DNA of 64,000 nucleotides from Lachnospiraceae bacterium (GCA_902363675.1 CABJAV010000017.1:1-64000); one strand, 5' to 3'. Numbered from the stretch's first letter, positions 28,144 to 38,231 are shown. Made by a program: numbers and translations. The notes: generated by a model not told the origin, from the sequence alone.

Positions 28144-29244
28144 TTACTCTGTTCGACTCTGATCTTTCATGTGTGCAATGACCATCACCGCAATCCGGAA
28201 TGTCATCGCATCATCAAAGGTACGGATATCCAATCCGATTGCCTTTTCAATTCGCTCCAGACGATACACCAATGTGTTTCTATGTACATATAGCTGTCTG
28301 GCTGTCTCCGATATATTCAGATTGTTTTCAAAAAACTTATTAATCGTCGACATTGCTTCTTCATCATCTAAGATATCCGGAATCTTCTCTCCAAATACCT
28401 CCTTGATGAACATATTACATAAACTCATCGGAAGCTGATAAATCAATCTTCCAATTCCTAATTTTCCATATGAAATCGTATCGTATTCCGCATAAAATAC
28501 GCGGCCTACTTCCAATGCCATCTTTGCTTCCTGATAAGATTCTGCAATCTCGGGAAGCTGATTTACAACATTTCCATAACCTACACGGACACGGATCATT
28601 GCTTCCATATGCAGGTTATCCGTTAATTTACATGCAATTGCATGTAACATTTCTTCCATATCTGCATCATCGATATGGGATACATCTTTTACGAGAACAA
28701 CACTGTGCTGATCTACACTTGTGACAAAGTCTCCAGATCTTATGTCCGACAGATTTTTTACCAGTTCCATAGCCACATCATTATTCTTATTTCCAGTGTC
28801 AATAACAAATACCACACGCGGTCCTTCCATGATATGATGCCTTTTTGCCTTACCATAAATATCTACAATCAGCATATTTCCAAGAAGAATATTCTGGATA
28901 AAATTATTCCGGTCAAACTGCTCCGCAAAACTCATAACCAGATTACGTATCTGGCACACTGCCATCTGCGCACAGACATTAAAGTTCTCCTCTGTCACCA
29001 TGCAGACAAGAATGTATTCCATCTCACCTTCCACCATAATCTTGTACAGATGATAATCCTGATAAATCTGACTCTCCGCCATGGAATTTGTAATATCCAC
29101 AACCACGCGCTCCAATGTATCCGTAATCGGAAACGCCTCCGTATGTGCCACCAGTTTTCCTTTTGATGTATACAAAGCCGATTCCATGCGACTGATATCT
29201 TTAATCTCATCTAATGAATTCTGCAATTTCTGATTTGAAAACAT
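28144..29244 (-). CDS. PucR/CdaR-type transcriptional regulator
   Basis: A 366-residue regulator. Residues 1-130 are an N-terminal sensor-like alpha/beta region, the middle has a GGDEF-like degenerate fold (VVFVIDTGNKNNDVAME; RVRVGYGNVV), and the C-terminus is the PucR helix-turn-helix, recognisable in NNLNISETARQLYVHRNTLVYRLERIE. Proteins of this type sense small metabolites such as sugar acids or purines. The ATG at 29244 has TGGAGGAGA upstream. It lies directly before the topoisomerase pair; a regulatory link to them is not implied. Confidence 0.85.
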   Translation of the reverse strand: MFSNQKLQNSLDEIKDISRMESALYTSKGKLVAHTEAFPITDTLERVVVDITNSMAESQIYQDYHLYKIMVEGEMEYILVCMVTEENFNVCAQMAVCQIRNLVMSFAEQFDRNNFIQNILLGNMLIVDIYGKAKRHHIMEGPRVVFVIDTGNKNNDVAMELVKNLSDIRSGDFVTSVDQHSVVLVKDVSHIDDADMEEMLHAIACKLTDNLHMEAMIRVRVGYGNVVNQLPEIAESYQEAKMALEVGRVFYAEYDTISYGKLGIGRLIYQLPMSLCNMFIKEVFGEKIPDILDDEEAMSTINKFFENNLNISETARQLYVHRNTLVYRLERIEKAIGLDIRTFDDAMTFRIAVMVIAHMKDQSRTE

Positions 29245-29270
29245 ACATTCTCCTCCATTTGATGTCAGTT

Positions 29271-29302
29271 AAAAACCGGGTGTAAATAATCACACCCGGT
29301 TT
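29271..29302 (-). terminator. Rho-independent terminator of the ABC ATPase gene
   Basis: A perfect 11-bp stem (AAACCGGGTGT 29273-29283, ACACCCGGTTT 29292-29302) with an 8-nt loop, followed on the minus strand by TTTTTAAC. It separates the ugpC-like gene from the regulator downstream. Confidence 0.85.
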
Positions 29303-29332
29303 CATAATTTACAACTATATAATTTTAACGAA

Positions 29333-30445
29333 CTAGTTAGTAATTGTCAATTCTGTTTCCTTGTCGAATACATGAATCTTATGTGGATCAAAAGCAAGCT
29401 TAATGTGATCACCATAACGGGCCGGAGTATCAGAATCTACTCTTGCTGTCATGTTAGTACCAGCTACTGTATAGTACAGTAATACTTCTGCACCAAGTAA
29501 CTCGTATCCTGTTACATCAGACTCGATGACACAATCACCATTCTTCTGGATCATTTCTGGGTCATCAGAAATATCTTCTGGTCTGATACCGAATACAACT
29601 TTCTTTCCTGCATATCCGCCATCAATAATTTTCTTTGACTTATCCTCTGGAAGAACTACAGAATAATCACCAAACTTCAGTGAAACAGAGCTTCCGTTTG
29701 CAACAACATCAGCATCTACGAAGTTCATCTGTGGAGATCCGATGAATCCAGCAACGAATAAGTTGTTAGGCTCATTGTATAATTTCTGTGGGCTATCTAC
29801 CTGCATGATAACACCATCTTTTAATACTACGATTCTTGTTCCAAGTGTCATAGCCTCTGTCTGATCATGTGTTACGTAGATGATTGTAGCACCTAATCTG
29901 TTATGTAAAGAAGCGATCTCAGATCTCATCTGTACACGAAGCTTTGCATCCAGGTTTGATAAAGGCTCATCCATAAGGAATACCTTAGGATTACGAACGA
30001 TTGCACGACCCATGGCAACACGCTGTCTCTGTCCACCTGATAAAGCCTTTGGCTTACGATCAAGTAATTTCTCAAGGTCAAGGATTCTTGCAGCTTCCTC
30101 AACTTTTGCCTTAATTTCATCCTTTGGTACTTTTCTTAATTTAAGACCAAATGCCATGTTATCAAATACTGTCATATGTGGATACAGAGCATAGTTCTGG
30201 AATACCATTGCGATATCTCTGTCCTTTGGCTCAACATCATTCATAACTTTTCCATCGATGGTTAATTCTCCGGAAGAAATCTCCTCAAGACCTGCGATCA
30301 TACGAAGTGTTGTAGACTTACCACATCCAGATGGTCCTACGAAGATGACGAACTCCTTATCTTCAACATCAAGGTTGAAATCTTTAACTGCCTCAAAACC
30401 ATTTGAGTACACTTTGCATACATTCTTTAATGATAAACTTGCCAT
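29333..30445 (-). CDS. ugpC: Sugar-type ABC transporter ATP-binding protein (UgpC/MsmK-like)
   Basis: A 370-residue ATPase of the CUT1 sugar-importer type, which in clostridia often serves several transporters. Walker A GPSGCGKST, Q-loop VFQNYALYPHMTVFDN, signature LSGGQRQRVAMGRAI, Walker B VFLMDEPLSNLDAK and H-loop VTHDQTEAM are all intact. The C-terminal 120 residues are the regulatory OB/TOBE domain (FGIRPEDISDD, TARVDSDTPARYGD). The start at 30445 has AGGAGG 10 nt upstream. No permease genes are adjacent, so it is a free-standing shared ATPase. It has its own terminator. Confidence 0.92.
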   Translation of the reverse strand: MASLSLKNVCKVYSNGFEAVKDFNLDVEDKEFVIFVGPSGCGKSTTLRMIAGLEEISSGELTIDGKVMNDVEPKDRDIAMVFQNYALYPHMTVFDNMAFGLKLRKVPKDEIKAKVEEAARILDLEKLLDRKPKALSGGQRQRVAMGRAIVRNPKVFLMDEPLSNLDAKLRVQMRSEIASLHNRLGATIIYVTHDQTEAMTLGTRIVVLKDGVIMQVDSPQKLYNEPNNLFVAGFIGSPQMNFVDADVVANGSSVSLKFGDYSVVLPEDKSKKIIDGGYAGKKVVFGIRPEDISDDPEMIQKNGDCVIESDVTGYELLGAEVLLYYTVAGTNMTARVDSDTPARYGDHIKLAFDPHKIHVFDKETELTITN

Positions 30446-30590
30446 TTGAAAAAACCTCCTAAGTAGTTCTCTTTTCTTTATTTGTCCGTGTGGACTTCTT
30501 ATATTGTTATCATACAGAACAATCTCCAAAAAAGCCACCGTCAAACCGCCAAATATTTTCCAAACATATTGGCAGATTGACGAACCCTGT

Positions 30591-30783
30591 CATAAGGAGG
30601 GGCCCACGTAAGTGGGAGGATTCCTTATGACCTACGCAGATGCCCTGCGACTTTTGGCATAAGAACGAGCCCTCCAGGGTGAAGTTCTTATGCCGAAAGG
30701 CGCACTTTTCATGGCATCTGCTCCTTGGGGAGGGACCTGCGTAAGTGGGAGGATTCCTTATGACCTACGCAGATGCCCTGCGA
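30591..30783. repeat. Nested hairpin repeats with a 44-nt direct repeat
   Basis: An exact 44-nt direct repeat (30607-30650 and 30740-30783, beginning CGTAAGTGGGAGGATTCCTT) is embedded in three inverted repeats. The hairpin arms are CATAAGGA/TCCTTATG (30591-30598, 30621-30628) enclosing CCCAC-GTAA-GTGGG, then GGCATAAGAAC/GTTCTTATGCC (30656-30666, 30684-30694), and GGCATCTGC/GCAGATGCC (30713-30721, 30769-30777). The block ends 1 nt before the stop of the phosphoribosyltransferase gene. It is the main content of the 340-nt gap to ugpC and carries no gene. It looks like a REP-type or processing element; function unknown. Confidence 0.7.
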
Positions 30784-30784
30784 T

Positions 30785-31426
30785 CTACAGCTTTGAATAT
30801 CCGAATCCATTCACCATAGCTTCGATTTTCTGTCCTTTCTTGCAGAACGGACAATCATGTGCACTATACGCCTCATATCCAGTCACATCATTCTTATCAA
30901 ATAAAGCTTCCACCTGTACTCCATCTACTGAATCAATGGTTGAAAATACAGATGCAACCCACTCTACGATTCCGCCATAATAACGAATGCACTCAAGACT
31001 ACGGCGAATTGTCTCACCGGTAGTCGTTGTGGCAAGTAACAATACTACATGTTTCCCTGCGATTGCGCCTTTGTTGTTATCACGGAAAAGCATCTGATTG
31101 TTATTGTTAATCTCCGGTGATACCACATATGTAGTCTCATGGCGGTTCGTAGAAAGTACACCACCATTTTCAATCTCCTGACTTAAAAATGCTCCAATCA
31201 CTTCTGTTCCGTCCATACATACAATAGTATCCACATACTCTGTCTTTGGCATTCTTGAATACAATACCTTCGCAGCTTCCTTTGCCTCTCCTGCACGTGT
31301 CTTTACACTTGTCACATCCACATAATAGTTGATGTGCGAGTGGCTTGTTGCAAAATGTCCCGGAATAGCATGCAATGCAAGCATATTACTCTCTTTTGAA
31401 TAAAATTTCACCATACGATTCTCCAT
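30785..31426 (-). CDS. Phosphoribosyltransferase, orotate PRTase-like
   Basis: A 213-residue type I phosphoribosyltransferase-fold protein. The PRPP-binding motif region is VVLLLATTTTGETIRRSLECI near residue 128, with the acidic pair of the classical signature replaced by A-T-T. Other supports are the N-terminal hood region and the C-terminal CPFCKKGQKIEAM. It resembles orotate phosphoribosyltransferase relatives of Lachnospiraceae, but the variant PRPP loop makes the substrate uncertain. The start at 31426 has AGGAGG upstream. It overlaps the end of dut in only the unused N-terminal extension and is co-oriented with nucleotide and lipid genes. Confidence 0.7.
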   Translation of the reverse strand: MENRMVKFYSKESNMLALHAIPGHFATSHSHINYYVDVTSVKTRAGEAKEAAKVLYSRMPKTEYVDTIVCMDGTEVIGAFLSQEIENGGVLSTNRHETTYVVSPEINNNNQMLFRDNNKGAIAGKHVVLLLATTTTGETIRRSLECIRYYGGIVEWVASVFSTIDSVDGVQVEALFDKNDVTGYEAYSAHDCPFCKKGQKIEAMVNGFGYSKL

Positions 31427-31448
31427 AATAATTACCTCCTTTATGTCT

Positions 31449-31883
31449 TTACGCTTTTCCTGTACTGCCGAATCCACCTCTGTCAACACCTGCAAGGTGT
31501 TCTACTTCTTCAAAATTGATTTTTGGCTGATTTTCCATAATACGAAACTGTGCGATGCGGTCATTCACATGAATCACTGTATCTCTCGTGGCATAGACAG
31601 GCATGCGCCACATATCATTATCACCACAATATGAGCCATCCACAACACCCATACTATTCGTCTGTAAAAGCCCCCATGTTTTAAAAGTAGAACTTCTCGG
31701 CACAAGGTGTGCCTCATATCCTTTTGGAAGTTGCATGGCAACCCCGAGGGGAATCAGTGCAAATTCTCCCGCATGAAGTTTTACTTCCTCAGATGCACGT
31801 AGATCGATCCAATCGGATTTTCCATCGATATAATCGAGTTTTTCAATATCATCTGTAAAATATTTTATCTTAATTGTCTCCAT
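31449..31883 (-). CDS. dut: dUTP diphosphatase
   Basis: A 144-residue trimeric dUTPase hydrolysing dUTP to dUMP and PPi. Motifs are SDWIDLRAS (motif 1), [15 protein letters not shown] (motif 2), [14 protein letters not shown] (motif 3), NDRIAQFRI (motif 4) and RGGFGSTG (motif 5, the ATP-like loop). Length is normal. The ATG follows gpsA by 4 nt and has a GGGAGT site, so it is in the der-plsY-gpsA-dut operon. Confidence 0.94.
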   Translation of the reverse strand: METIKIKYFTDDIEKLDYIDGKSDWIDLRASEEVKLHAGEFALIPLGVAMQLPKGYEAHLVPRSSTFKTWGLLQTNSMGVVDGSYCGDNDMWRMPVYATRDTVIHVNDRIAQFRIMENQPKINFEEVEHLAGVDRGGFGSTGKA

Positions 31884-31887
31884 TTGT

Positions 31888-32901
31888 CTATGACTCCCAC
31901 TCTAATTCTGTATGCTCCGGACGTTTTTCACGAATCATCAGATCTGTCACCGCGCTCTTTGCGGACTTATTCTCAAACAATACTTTGTTCACTTCTTCGA
32001 TGATTGGAAGTTCTACATGATATTTCTTTGCAAGCATAAGAGCTGCTTTTGCAGAATATATTCCTTCCACTACCATCTTGACTTCATCGGTAGCCTGCTG
32101 CATGGTATACCCTTGCCCCATGAGCATCCCCGCCTTACGGTTGCGACTGTGCTTACTCTCACAGGTTACTATCAGATCGCCGATTCCCGTCAGCCCGCAC
32201 AAAGTCTCCACATGCGCCCCCATTGCAACGGCAAGACGGGCAATTTCTGTAATTCCTCTTGTAATCAGAGCTGCTTTTGTGTTGTCTCCATAACCAAGTC
32301 CATCTGCCATACCGGCTGCAAGTGCAATCACGTTTTTCAGTGAACCGCCCAGCTCCATACCAAGCATATCCGGACTTGTGTACACGCGGAATACATCATT
32401 CATAAACAAATCCTGTACCCGCTCAGCTGTGGCCTTGGTTTTTGCTCCTGCCACTACTGTAGTCGGGAGTCCTATCCCAACTTCCTCTGCATGGGAAGGT
32501 CCACACATTACTGAAACATCCGCACATGGAATCTCCTGCTCCACGACATCAGAAATCGTCATAAGCGTACTCTCTTCAATTCCCTTTGCCACACACACGA
32601 TAATCTGCTTCTCTGTTACATAAGGTGCCATGCTTTTTGCTGTGCTTCTGGTAAATACAGAAGGAACGGCAAGCACGAGCATATCTTTTTGCTGAACCGT
32701 TTCTGCCAGATCCGTTGTAAATAAGATATCTTCCGGAAGCTTTACCCCCGGAAGTTTATCCACATGCTCATGTTTTTCTTTAAGCATTTTAATTTCGTCT
32801 TCTACAATGGACCAGACCGTTACTTTGTTTCCGTTTGTATGTAACAATTTTGCCAGCGCAATTCCCCAGCTTCCGGCTCCAATCACTCCGACCTCAACCA
32901 T
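31888..32901 (-). CDS. gpsA: NAD(P)-dependent glycerol-3-phosphate dehydrogenase
   Basis: A 337-residue cytosolic enzyme making glycerol 3-phosphate for phospholipid synthesis. The NAD fold [13 protein letters not shown] is at residues 5-17, and the family blocks [40 protein letters not shown] and [11 protein letters not shown] are present. The catalytic Lys lies in [10 protein letters not shown]. It starts 2 nt before the plsY stop region and supplies the substrate for PlsY in the preceding gene. Confidence 0.95.
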   Translation of the reverse strand: MVEVGVIGAGSWGIALAKLLHTNGNKVTVWSIVEDEIKMLKEKHEHVDKLPGVKLPEDILFTTDLAETVQQKDMLVLAVPSVFTRSTAKSMAPYVTEKQIIVCVAKGIEESTLMTISDVVEQEIPCADVSVMCGPSHAEEVGIGLPTTVVAGAKTKATAERVQDLFMNDVFRVYTSPDMLGMELGGSLKNVIALAAGMADGLGYGDNTKAALITRGITEIARLAVAMGAHVETLCGLTGIGDLIVTCESKHSRNRKAGMLMGQGYTMQQATDEVKMVVEGIYSAKAALMLAKKYHVELPIIEEVNKVLFENKSAKSAVTDLMIREKRPEHTELEWES

Positions 32902-32902
32902 A

Positions 32903-33550
32903 TTATTTCTCCTTCTTCATTCCAAATTTGTTCTCTGTACCTGCAAGCAGACGTTTGATATTTGCACGGTGTCTCCACAATGCCATAGCAGTAAAACAGG
33001 CACTTACAATATAAAATTCAATACGTACGGCACCTTCTATATGCAAATAGCCAAGCTGTCCAAATACAATTGCCTGAATCAGATAACTACATACCACCAG
33101 AATGGATCCCAGTGAAACATATCTTGTGATTCCAACTGCCAGAATAAAAAGTAACAGACAGATTGGTGCAGCCATCGGACATACAGCAAGAATCACACCG
33201 GAAGTACAGGCGATTCCCTTCCCTCCCTTAAACTGCAAATAGCATGGAAAATTATGTCCTAACACTGTTCCAAATCCTGCATACAGTTCTAACACTTTTG
33301 TATCAGCACCATAGATACCGCCAAAAATCAATTTAATAAGTAATACCGCAAATATCGCTTTCAACAAATCGCCGGCAAAAGTAATCGCTCCTGCTTTCCA
33401 CCCAAGCACGCGTAACGAATTGGTCGTGCCTGCATTTCCGCTGCCTTCTGTACGGATATCAATTCCCTTGCTTTTTCCATAAATATATCCTGTCTGAAAC
33501 AGCCCAAAAATATAGCCGATCAGCAGCGAGATGATTCTTGCGATAATCAT
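32903..33550 (-). CDS. plsY: Acyl-phosphate:glycerol-3-phosphate acyltransferase
   Basis: A 215-residue integral membrane protein with about six helices that transfers acyl from acyl-phosphate to glycerol 3-phosphate. The three conserved motifs are visible: SGNAGTTNSLRVLG (motif 1), GHNFPCYLQFKGGKGIA (motif 2) and VVCSYLIQA/LWRHRANIKRLLAG toward the end (motif 3). AAAGGAAG precedes the ATG. The genomic order der-plsY-gpsA is the usual clostridial one. Confidence 0.95.
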   Translation of the reverse strand: MIIARIISLLIGYIFGLFQTGYIYGKSKGIDIRTEGSGNAGTTNSLRVLGWKAGAITFAGDLLKAIFAVLLIKLIFGGIYGADTKVLELYAGFGTVLGHNFPCYLQFKGGKGIACTSGVILAVCPMAAPICLLLFILAVGITRYVSLGSILVVCSYLIQAIVFGQLGYLHIEGAVRIEFYIVSACFTAMALWRHRANIKRLLAGTENKFGMKKEK

Positions 33551-33552
33551 TT

Positions 33553-34875
33553 TTAATCTTCCTTTCGTTCTCTTGTAATAAATTTCAACGCAGTACCCTG
33601 GAATCCAAACGTATCGCGGATACGATTCTCAAGATATCTGGTATATGAAAAATGCATCAGATTCTTATCATTTACAAACACAACAAATGTCGGTGGCTTT
33701 ACAGACACCTGTGTCACATAATAAATCTTCAGTCGCTTACCTTTATCAGAAGGTGGCTGCTGCATGGCAACTGCTTCCGCAACAATTTCATTGAGGACAC
33801 CGGTTGCAACGCGCATACTGTTATTTTCGATGACAACATCTATCATTTCGAATATTTTATTCAGTCTCTGTCCTGATTTTGCAGAAATAAACAAAATTTC
33901 TGCATATGGCATGAAACTAAGCACCTGTCGGATACGCTCGGTATATTTTTTTACAGTGCTGTTATCTTTTTCAATAGCATCCCACTTGTTGACAGCGATA
34001 ATAATTCCTTTCCCCCTGTCATGTGCAATGCCAGCGATCTTTGCATCCTGTTCCGTAACCCCCTCGATGGCATCAATGACAATAATAACCACATCCGCAC
34101 GTTCCACAGCAGTAACGGCACGAATGATGCTGTATCGTTCGATTTCTTCTTTGATTTTATTTTTACGGCGCAGACCTGCAGTATCTATAAATACATATTC
34201 CTTTCCGTTATATTTAATGTCAGTATCAATAGCATCTCTTGTCGTGCCGGCAATATCAGATACGATCACGCGGTCTTCCTGTGCCAGTTTATTGATTAGA
34301 GAAGATTTTCCAACATTCGGTTTTCCGATAATCGCAATTTTTGGACGCTCGTCCTCCTCAATGCCTGCTGCATCTTCCGGAAAATGTTTTACAACCTCAT
34401 CGAGCATATCTCCAAGTCCAAGCATGGAAGAAGCCGAAACCGGATGTGGATCTCCGATTCCAAGATTATAAAACTCATAGACATCCGGCATAAATTTTTC
34501 AAAACTGTCAACTTTATTTACAACAAGAATGACCGGTTTCTTTGAGCGGCGCAGCATATCCGCCACCTTGGAATCCGCATCCTGTAATCCCTGTCTTACA
34601 TCTGTAATAAACATAATAACATCTGCGGTTGCAATGGCAATCTCTGCCTGTTCACGCATCTGTGAAAGGATCACATCTCCGCTGTCCGGCTCAATACCAC
34701 CGGTATCTATCAGTGTAAAGCTATAATTCAACCAGGTCACATCCGCATAAATACGGTCTCTTGTAACTCCCGGTGTATCTTTAACAATGGAAATACGCTC
34801 CCCTGCAAGTGTATTAAAAAGTGTCGATTTACCAACATTAGGGCGGCCAACAATGGCCACAACTGGTTTACTCAT
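33553..34875 (-). CDS. der: Ribosome biogenesis GTPase Der
   Basis: A 440-residue double GTPase for 50S ribosome assembly. G1 motifs [12 protein letters not shown] (residue 10) and [12 protein letters not shown] (residue 183) mark the two domains, with DTPG / DTAG, NKVD and NKWD motifs in each, and the C-terminal KH-like domain (residues 350-440) ending FQGTALKF. Both domains look intact. AGAGGTAAGG precedes the ATG. First gene of the der-plsY-gpsA-dut operon. Confidence 0.96.
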   Translation of the reverse strand: MSKPVVAIVGRPNVGKSTLFNTLAGERISIVKDTPGVTRDRIYADVTWLNYSFTLIDTGGIEPDSGDVILSQMREQAEIAIATADVIMFITDVRQGLQDADSKVADMLRRSKKPVILVVNKVDSFEKFMPDVYEFYNLGIGDPHPVSASSMLGLGDMLDEVVKHFPEDAAGIEEDERPKIAIIGKPNVGKSSLINKLAQEDRVIVSDIAGTTRDAIDTDIKYNGKEYVFIDTAGLRRKNKIKEEIERYSIIRAVTAVERADVVIIVIDAIEGVTEQDAKIAGIAHDRGKGIIIAVNKWDAIEKDNSTVKKYTERIRQVLSFMPYAEILFISAKSGQRLNKIFEMIDVVIENNSMRVATGVLNEIVAEAVAMQQPPSDKGKRLKIYYVTQVSVKPPTFVVFVNDKNLMHFSYTRYLENRIRDTFGFQGTALKFITRERKED

Positions 34876-34926
34876 TCCTTACCTCTTTTCTGTATTCATC
34901 ACATTACCTGCTTGATTTTACAATAA

Positions 34927-34953
34927 TGGGAGGAACTTGTAAAGTCCCTCCCA
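34927..34953 (-). terminator. Hairpin after DUF6449 permease
   Basis: TGGGAGG-a-ACTT (34927-34938) pairs with AAGT-c-CCTCCCA (34942-34953), 2 nt past the permease stop. The minus-strand continuation TTATTGTAAAATC is AT-rich but not a pure T-run. Probable terminator before der. Confidence 0.5.
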
Positions 34954-34955
34954 CT

Positions 34956-36848
34956 CTAGTAACTTCTTTCATTTGAAAAAGAAATCTCTTCTTTTCCCTG
35001 AATCGTACCGCTTTTTATCAATGCCCGGATGACGTTTCGGCAATCCTCGCCAAAATTAACATACACAAAACCTTCCTGGCGGCTTTGCCCTGTTCCATAC
35101 GTATCCGTATATTCTTCATGTGTCTCTCTCTGGTAAACATCCTTCCAGTTTTTATCCGGATGTATAAAAGAAAGATCAATGCTTGCATATGGATCCATAT
35201 TATCCGTTATACCATCTTTCAAATAATTCTGAAGATTATACTTTTGGATGGTTCCTTCCTGAGCATCCTTTATTACCGCCTGGTACAGATCATATGCATA
35301 CTTATTCTTCACATTTTTATAATTGATATACCCTTCTTCTTCCTGGTAATTTTCCAACTGCACTTCGGAAACATCCTTCACTTCTTTATAATCGCTTCCG
35401 ACCAGGTAATACATAAAGTTATCCGCATCCAGTTCATAATTGTGCAATGTATCCGCAAGCTGCTGGCTGCAGTCCGCTGCAATCGGAACATTATAGGTAC
35501 GCCATATATTCTTGCCATTCTTCATCCAATATACAACACTGATATTCATACTGTCAGACTGCTGCGCTTCTTTTTGATAAACATCCGCAGATTCCAGAAT
35601 CTGTTTCTGCAGCTTCTGGACCTTTTCTACATCCGTTCCGGTAAATTCCACCGGATAATTATTTTCAAGATATGCGGTCTGGACCTTATCCGCATCCGGT
35701 ATATACTGTTCAATATGATATGCCGTCTCATAAATTCCGAAATAACTTACCAGCACAAACAGCAAAAAGCCCAGGCTTTCCAGCAATCGTTTCTTTTTAA
35801 ATACCCGAAATGTTTTTTCCACAAGCATCTGGGCGATAAAGAAAGCCATCAACCCGAGTATGAGTACAAACAACAGAAAAATTTTATCTGAAATCCACAG
35901 CATCAGTGCATCTAAAAACTGGGACAGAATCACAGCTGCCAGATATCCGACACAGATGCCGGCTCCCCACCGGAAAAGCGGCTTAATCCAGCCAAATGTG
36001 AGCAAATCTCCGGCACTTTCAATTCGTCTCTTTTTGTAACAATAATATGCAAGTGCGTAAATAAAAACTGCTGCCACCACATATCCGATCACAACATTTA
36101 ATCCGCAGTAACGAACCCCGGAAAAAATCTGATCTCCAATGTCATCAAACGTATATGGACTCCATATCCGCACATTGTTGTACAGATAATTAATCGGAGA
36201 AAGAATACGGAACAAAAGGAAATCCGGTGTCTGACTGAAACTGATTCCATAGCCAAGGAAACTCAGCACATAGCGTACTCCCACAATAATCCCTACCGAC
36301 AAAAAATTTCCCACCAGGAAATACACCGGCAGTGCCAAAAGCTGTCCTGTAAACATGGCGCAGAGACATACAAGAGAAAACAGAAAAAATCCGATTCCCA
36401 TAACGCTCACCAGCCACAGACCAACATATTCTACCTGCGTAATTCCATTTGCAAGACACACCACAACTGTCACCATAAAAGTAATCAGTTGCGGAATAAA
36501 AAGGAACGTGAATCCACTCAATACATTCGTAAAATACAATTCCTTTCTCGTCACCGGAAGCGCATGGATCAGATTTGCACTTTTTGCAGAAAACAAGTAG
36601 CTAAAAAGTGCCATTCCTGTAACCGCAACCATCACAGCAATCGCCCATACATCCAGTCTAATTGACAAGCTGTCCGCAAAAACGGAAAACTGCAGATTTT
36701 GTGTCATATGATGCTGGCGAAGCCCGGACCACAAACTTCCCGGAACTTTTACCAGACCATACAGAAGATAGCACACCCAGATTGGCCAGTATAAAGTAAA
36801 ATTTTTCTTGTAGATTGCCTTATTAAAAAAGGATGTCTTTGACTTCAT
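34956..36848 (-). CDS. ABC transporter permease-type membrane protein with DUF6449
   Basis: A 630-residue membrane protein. Residues 1-360 hold roughly ten helices, typical of single-polypeptide ABC-2 type permeases. Residues 370-630 are a soluble, likely extracytoplasmic part beginning FLLFVLVSYFGIYETAYHIEQY and matching DUF6449. The gene overlaps the ATP-binding subunit upstream by 26 nt and forms a GntR-ATPase-permease cassette like the YtrABC type. Such cassettes respond to cell-envelope antibiotics or lipids; the substrate here is unknown. Confidence 0.8.
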   Translation of the reverse strand: MKSKTSFFNKAIYKKNFTLYWPIWVCYLLYGLVKVPGSLWSGLRQHHMTQNLQFSVFADSLSIRLDVWAIAVMVAVTGMALFSYLFSAKSANLIHALPVTRKELYFTNVLSGFTFLFIPQLITFMVTVVVCLANGITQVEYVGLWLVSVMGIGFFLFSLVCLCAMFTGQLLALPVYFLVGNFLSVGIIVGVRYVLSFLGYGISFSQTPDFLLFRILSPINYLYNNVRIWSPYTFDDIGDQIFSGVRYCGLNVVIGYVVAAVFIYALAYYCYKKRRIESAGDLLTFGWIKPLFRWGAGICVGYLAAVILSQFLDALMLWISDKIFLLFVLILGLMAFFIAQMLVEKTFRVFKKKRLLESLGFLLFVLVSYFGIYETAYHIEQYIPDADKVQTAYLENNYPVEFTGTDVEKVQKLQKQILESADVYQKEAQQSDSMNISVVYWMKNGKNIWRTYNVPIAADCSQQLADTLHNYELDADNFMYYLVGSDYKEVKDVSEVQLENYQEEEGYINYKNVKNKYAYDLYQAVIKDAQEGTIQKYNLQNYLKDGITDNMDPYASIDLSFIHPDKNWKDVYQRETHEEYTDTYGTGQSRQEGFVYVNFGEDCRNVIRALIKSGTIQGKEEISFSNERSY

Positions 36849-37728
36849 AGTCCAAACCTCCCATCTCGTAAATAAAAATTTCCTCCAATGTCAGAGGCAG
36901 AATATCAACGATTGCAAGTTTTTCCGGATCGGTCATAATTGCCTCTGCCGCAGCTTTTGGACTTCCTTTGACAATCACAGTATAGACTCTTCCAATGTTT
37001 GACATATGTAACACTTCAAATTCCGGTGGAAGTTTTGGCATACCGGTCTGACATGCCACCTGGATCTTGCAGATATTTCCCTGTAGTTCGGAAAGCGACC
37101 GCTCAATGATAATCTGACCCTGATTCATAATTCCTACATGATCACAGACATCTTCCAGTTCCCGGAGATTGTGGGAAGAAACAAGAACTGTCATCTTCCG
37201 TTCTTCCACTTCGGATAACAGGATACTCCAAATCTGTCTTCGCATAACAGGATCCAGTCCATCGACCGGTTCATCAAGGATCAGAACTTTCGGTTTACAG
37301 CAGATTGCAAGCCAGAATGCCACCTGCTTTTGCATTCCTTTCGACAGGCGACGGATATTACGCTTTACGTCAATCGCCGGAAAATATTTTTTCATACGTT
37401 CAAACATCTTCTCATCAAACGATTCATAAATTCCTTTGTAATAACGCTTCATTTCTAATGTGTCTGCCTGTAGAAAATAAAAAAGCTCATCCGGAATATA
37501 GGCAATCTCTGATTTTACCTTACGATTTTCGTATACCTCTTCCCCATCGATATAAATCTCTCCGGCATCCTGCCGGTAAACTCCGGTCAGATGACGGATC
37601 AATGTGGATTTTCCGGCACCGTTTGGTCCTACCAGACCATAGATATCCCCCTCACCCACATTCATATTCACTCCATTTAATGCATAAAAATCATCAAATT
37701 TCTTTATCAGATTATTTACTTCTATCAA
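36823..37728 (-). CDS. ABC transporter ATP-binding protein
   Basis: A 301-residue ABC ATPase. Walker A GPNGAGKSTLIR, signature RRLSKGMQKQVAFWLA (with K in place of the first usual Gly-Gln), Walker B VLILDEPVDGLDPV and H-loop SSHNLRELEDV are present. Residues 215-300 are the extra domain of exporters of the CcmA/YtrB type. It overlaps the GntR gene by 4 nt and the permease by 26 nt, so all three are translationally coupled. Confidence 0.92.
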   Translation of the reverse strand: MIEVNNLIKKFDDFYALNGVNMNVGEGDIYGLVGPNGAGKSTLIRHLTGVYRQDAGEIYIDGEEVYENRKVKSEIAYIPDELFYFLQADTLEMKRYYKGIYESFDEKMFERMKKYFPAIDVKRNIRRLSKGMQKQVAFWLAICCKPKVLILDEPVDGLDPVMRRQIWSILLSEVEERKMTVLVSSHNLRELEDVCDHVGIMNQGQIIIERSLSELQGNICKIQVACQTGMPKLPPEFEVLHMSNIGRVYTVIVKGSPKAAAEAIMTDPEKLAIVDILPLTLEEIFIYEMGGLDYEVKDILF

Positions 37729-38099
37729 AATGTTTTGTCTCCTTTTGTTATCACTTCCACTCGTTCGGCAAGTTCGTTGGAAGATACCGACAATTCGGAT
37801 AATTCTCTTACCACAAGGTCAAATTTCTGCATCAGTTCCCTGCGACGCATTTCATTGACCCGGTTTTCTTTTGCAACAAACGTTCCCTCATCTTTACGAC
37901 GGTACACATATCCATCCTGCTCCAATTCCTGATATGCACGTTCAATTGCATTTGGGTTGACAGCAAGTTGTGATGCCATCTCTCTTACAGATGGCAGTTT
38001 TTCATCTGCCAGAAACGCATTTGAAATTACCATTTTGCGAATGCTCTCCTTGATCTGCTCATAGAGAGGTCTGGCCTCCTTGTAATTCAACTGTATCAA
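37725..38099 (-). CDS. GntR-family transcriptional regulator (YtrA subfamily)
   Basis: A 124-residue regulator of the short YtrA subfamily. Residues 10-75 are the winged helix-turn-helix (LPSVREMASQLAVNPNAIERAYQELEQDGYVYRRKDEGTFVA spread over the domain), followed by a short dimerisation helix pair without a large effector domain. The gene begins at TTG with AAGGAGG 12 nt upstream. It is first in the ABC cassette, and a 17-bp palindrome lies just upstream, so autorepression with release by an envelope signal is likely by analogy to YtrA. Confidence 0.85.
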   Translation of the reverse strand: MIQLNYKEARPLYEQIKESIRKMVISNAFLADEKLPSVREMASQLAVNPNAIERAYQELEQDGYVYRRKDEGTFVAKENRVNEMRRRELMQKFDLVVRELSELSVSSNELAERVEVITKGDKTF

Positions 38100-38122
38100 A
38101 CCTGCTGCACCTCCTTATCCTA

Positions 38123-38139
38123 TTTGTCGTGATGACAAA
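38123..38139 (-). promoter_or_regulatory. Candidate GntR operator
   Basis: TTTGTC (38123-38128) and GACAAA (38134-38139) form a perfect 6+6 palindrome with a 5-nt spacer, 24 nt upstream of the GntR start. It overlaps the region expected for the promoter and is the only clear dyad in the 130-nt leader. Binding by the GntR product is inferred. Confidence 0.45.
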
Positions 38140-38231
38140 ACATACAATTCCATTTAACTTCACAAGTGTACCACAGATTCTGAAACAGTAATTTAACATC
38201 TATGAAATAATTTCTTATGAAAATCTTAATA

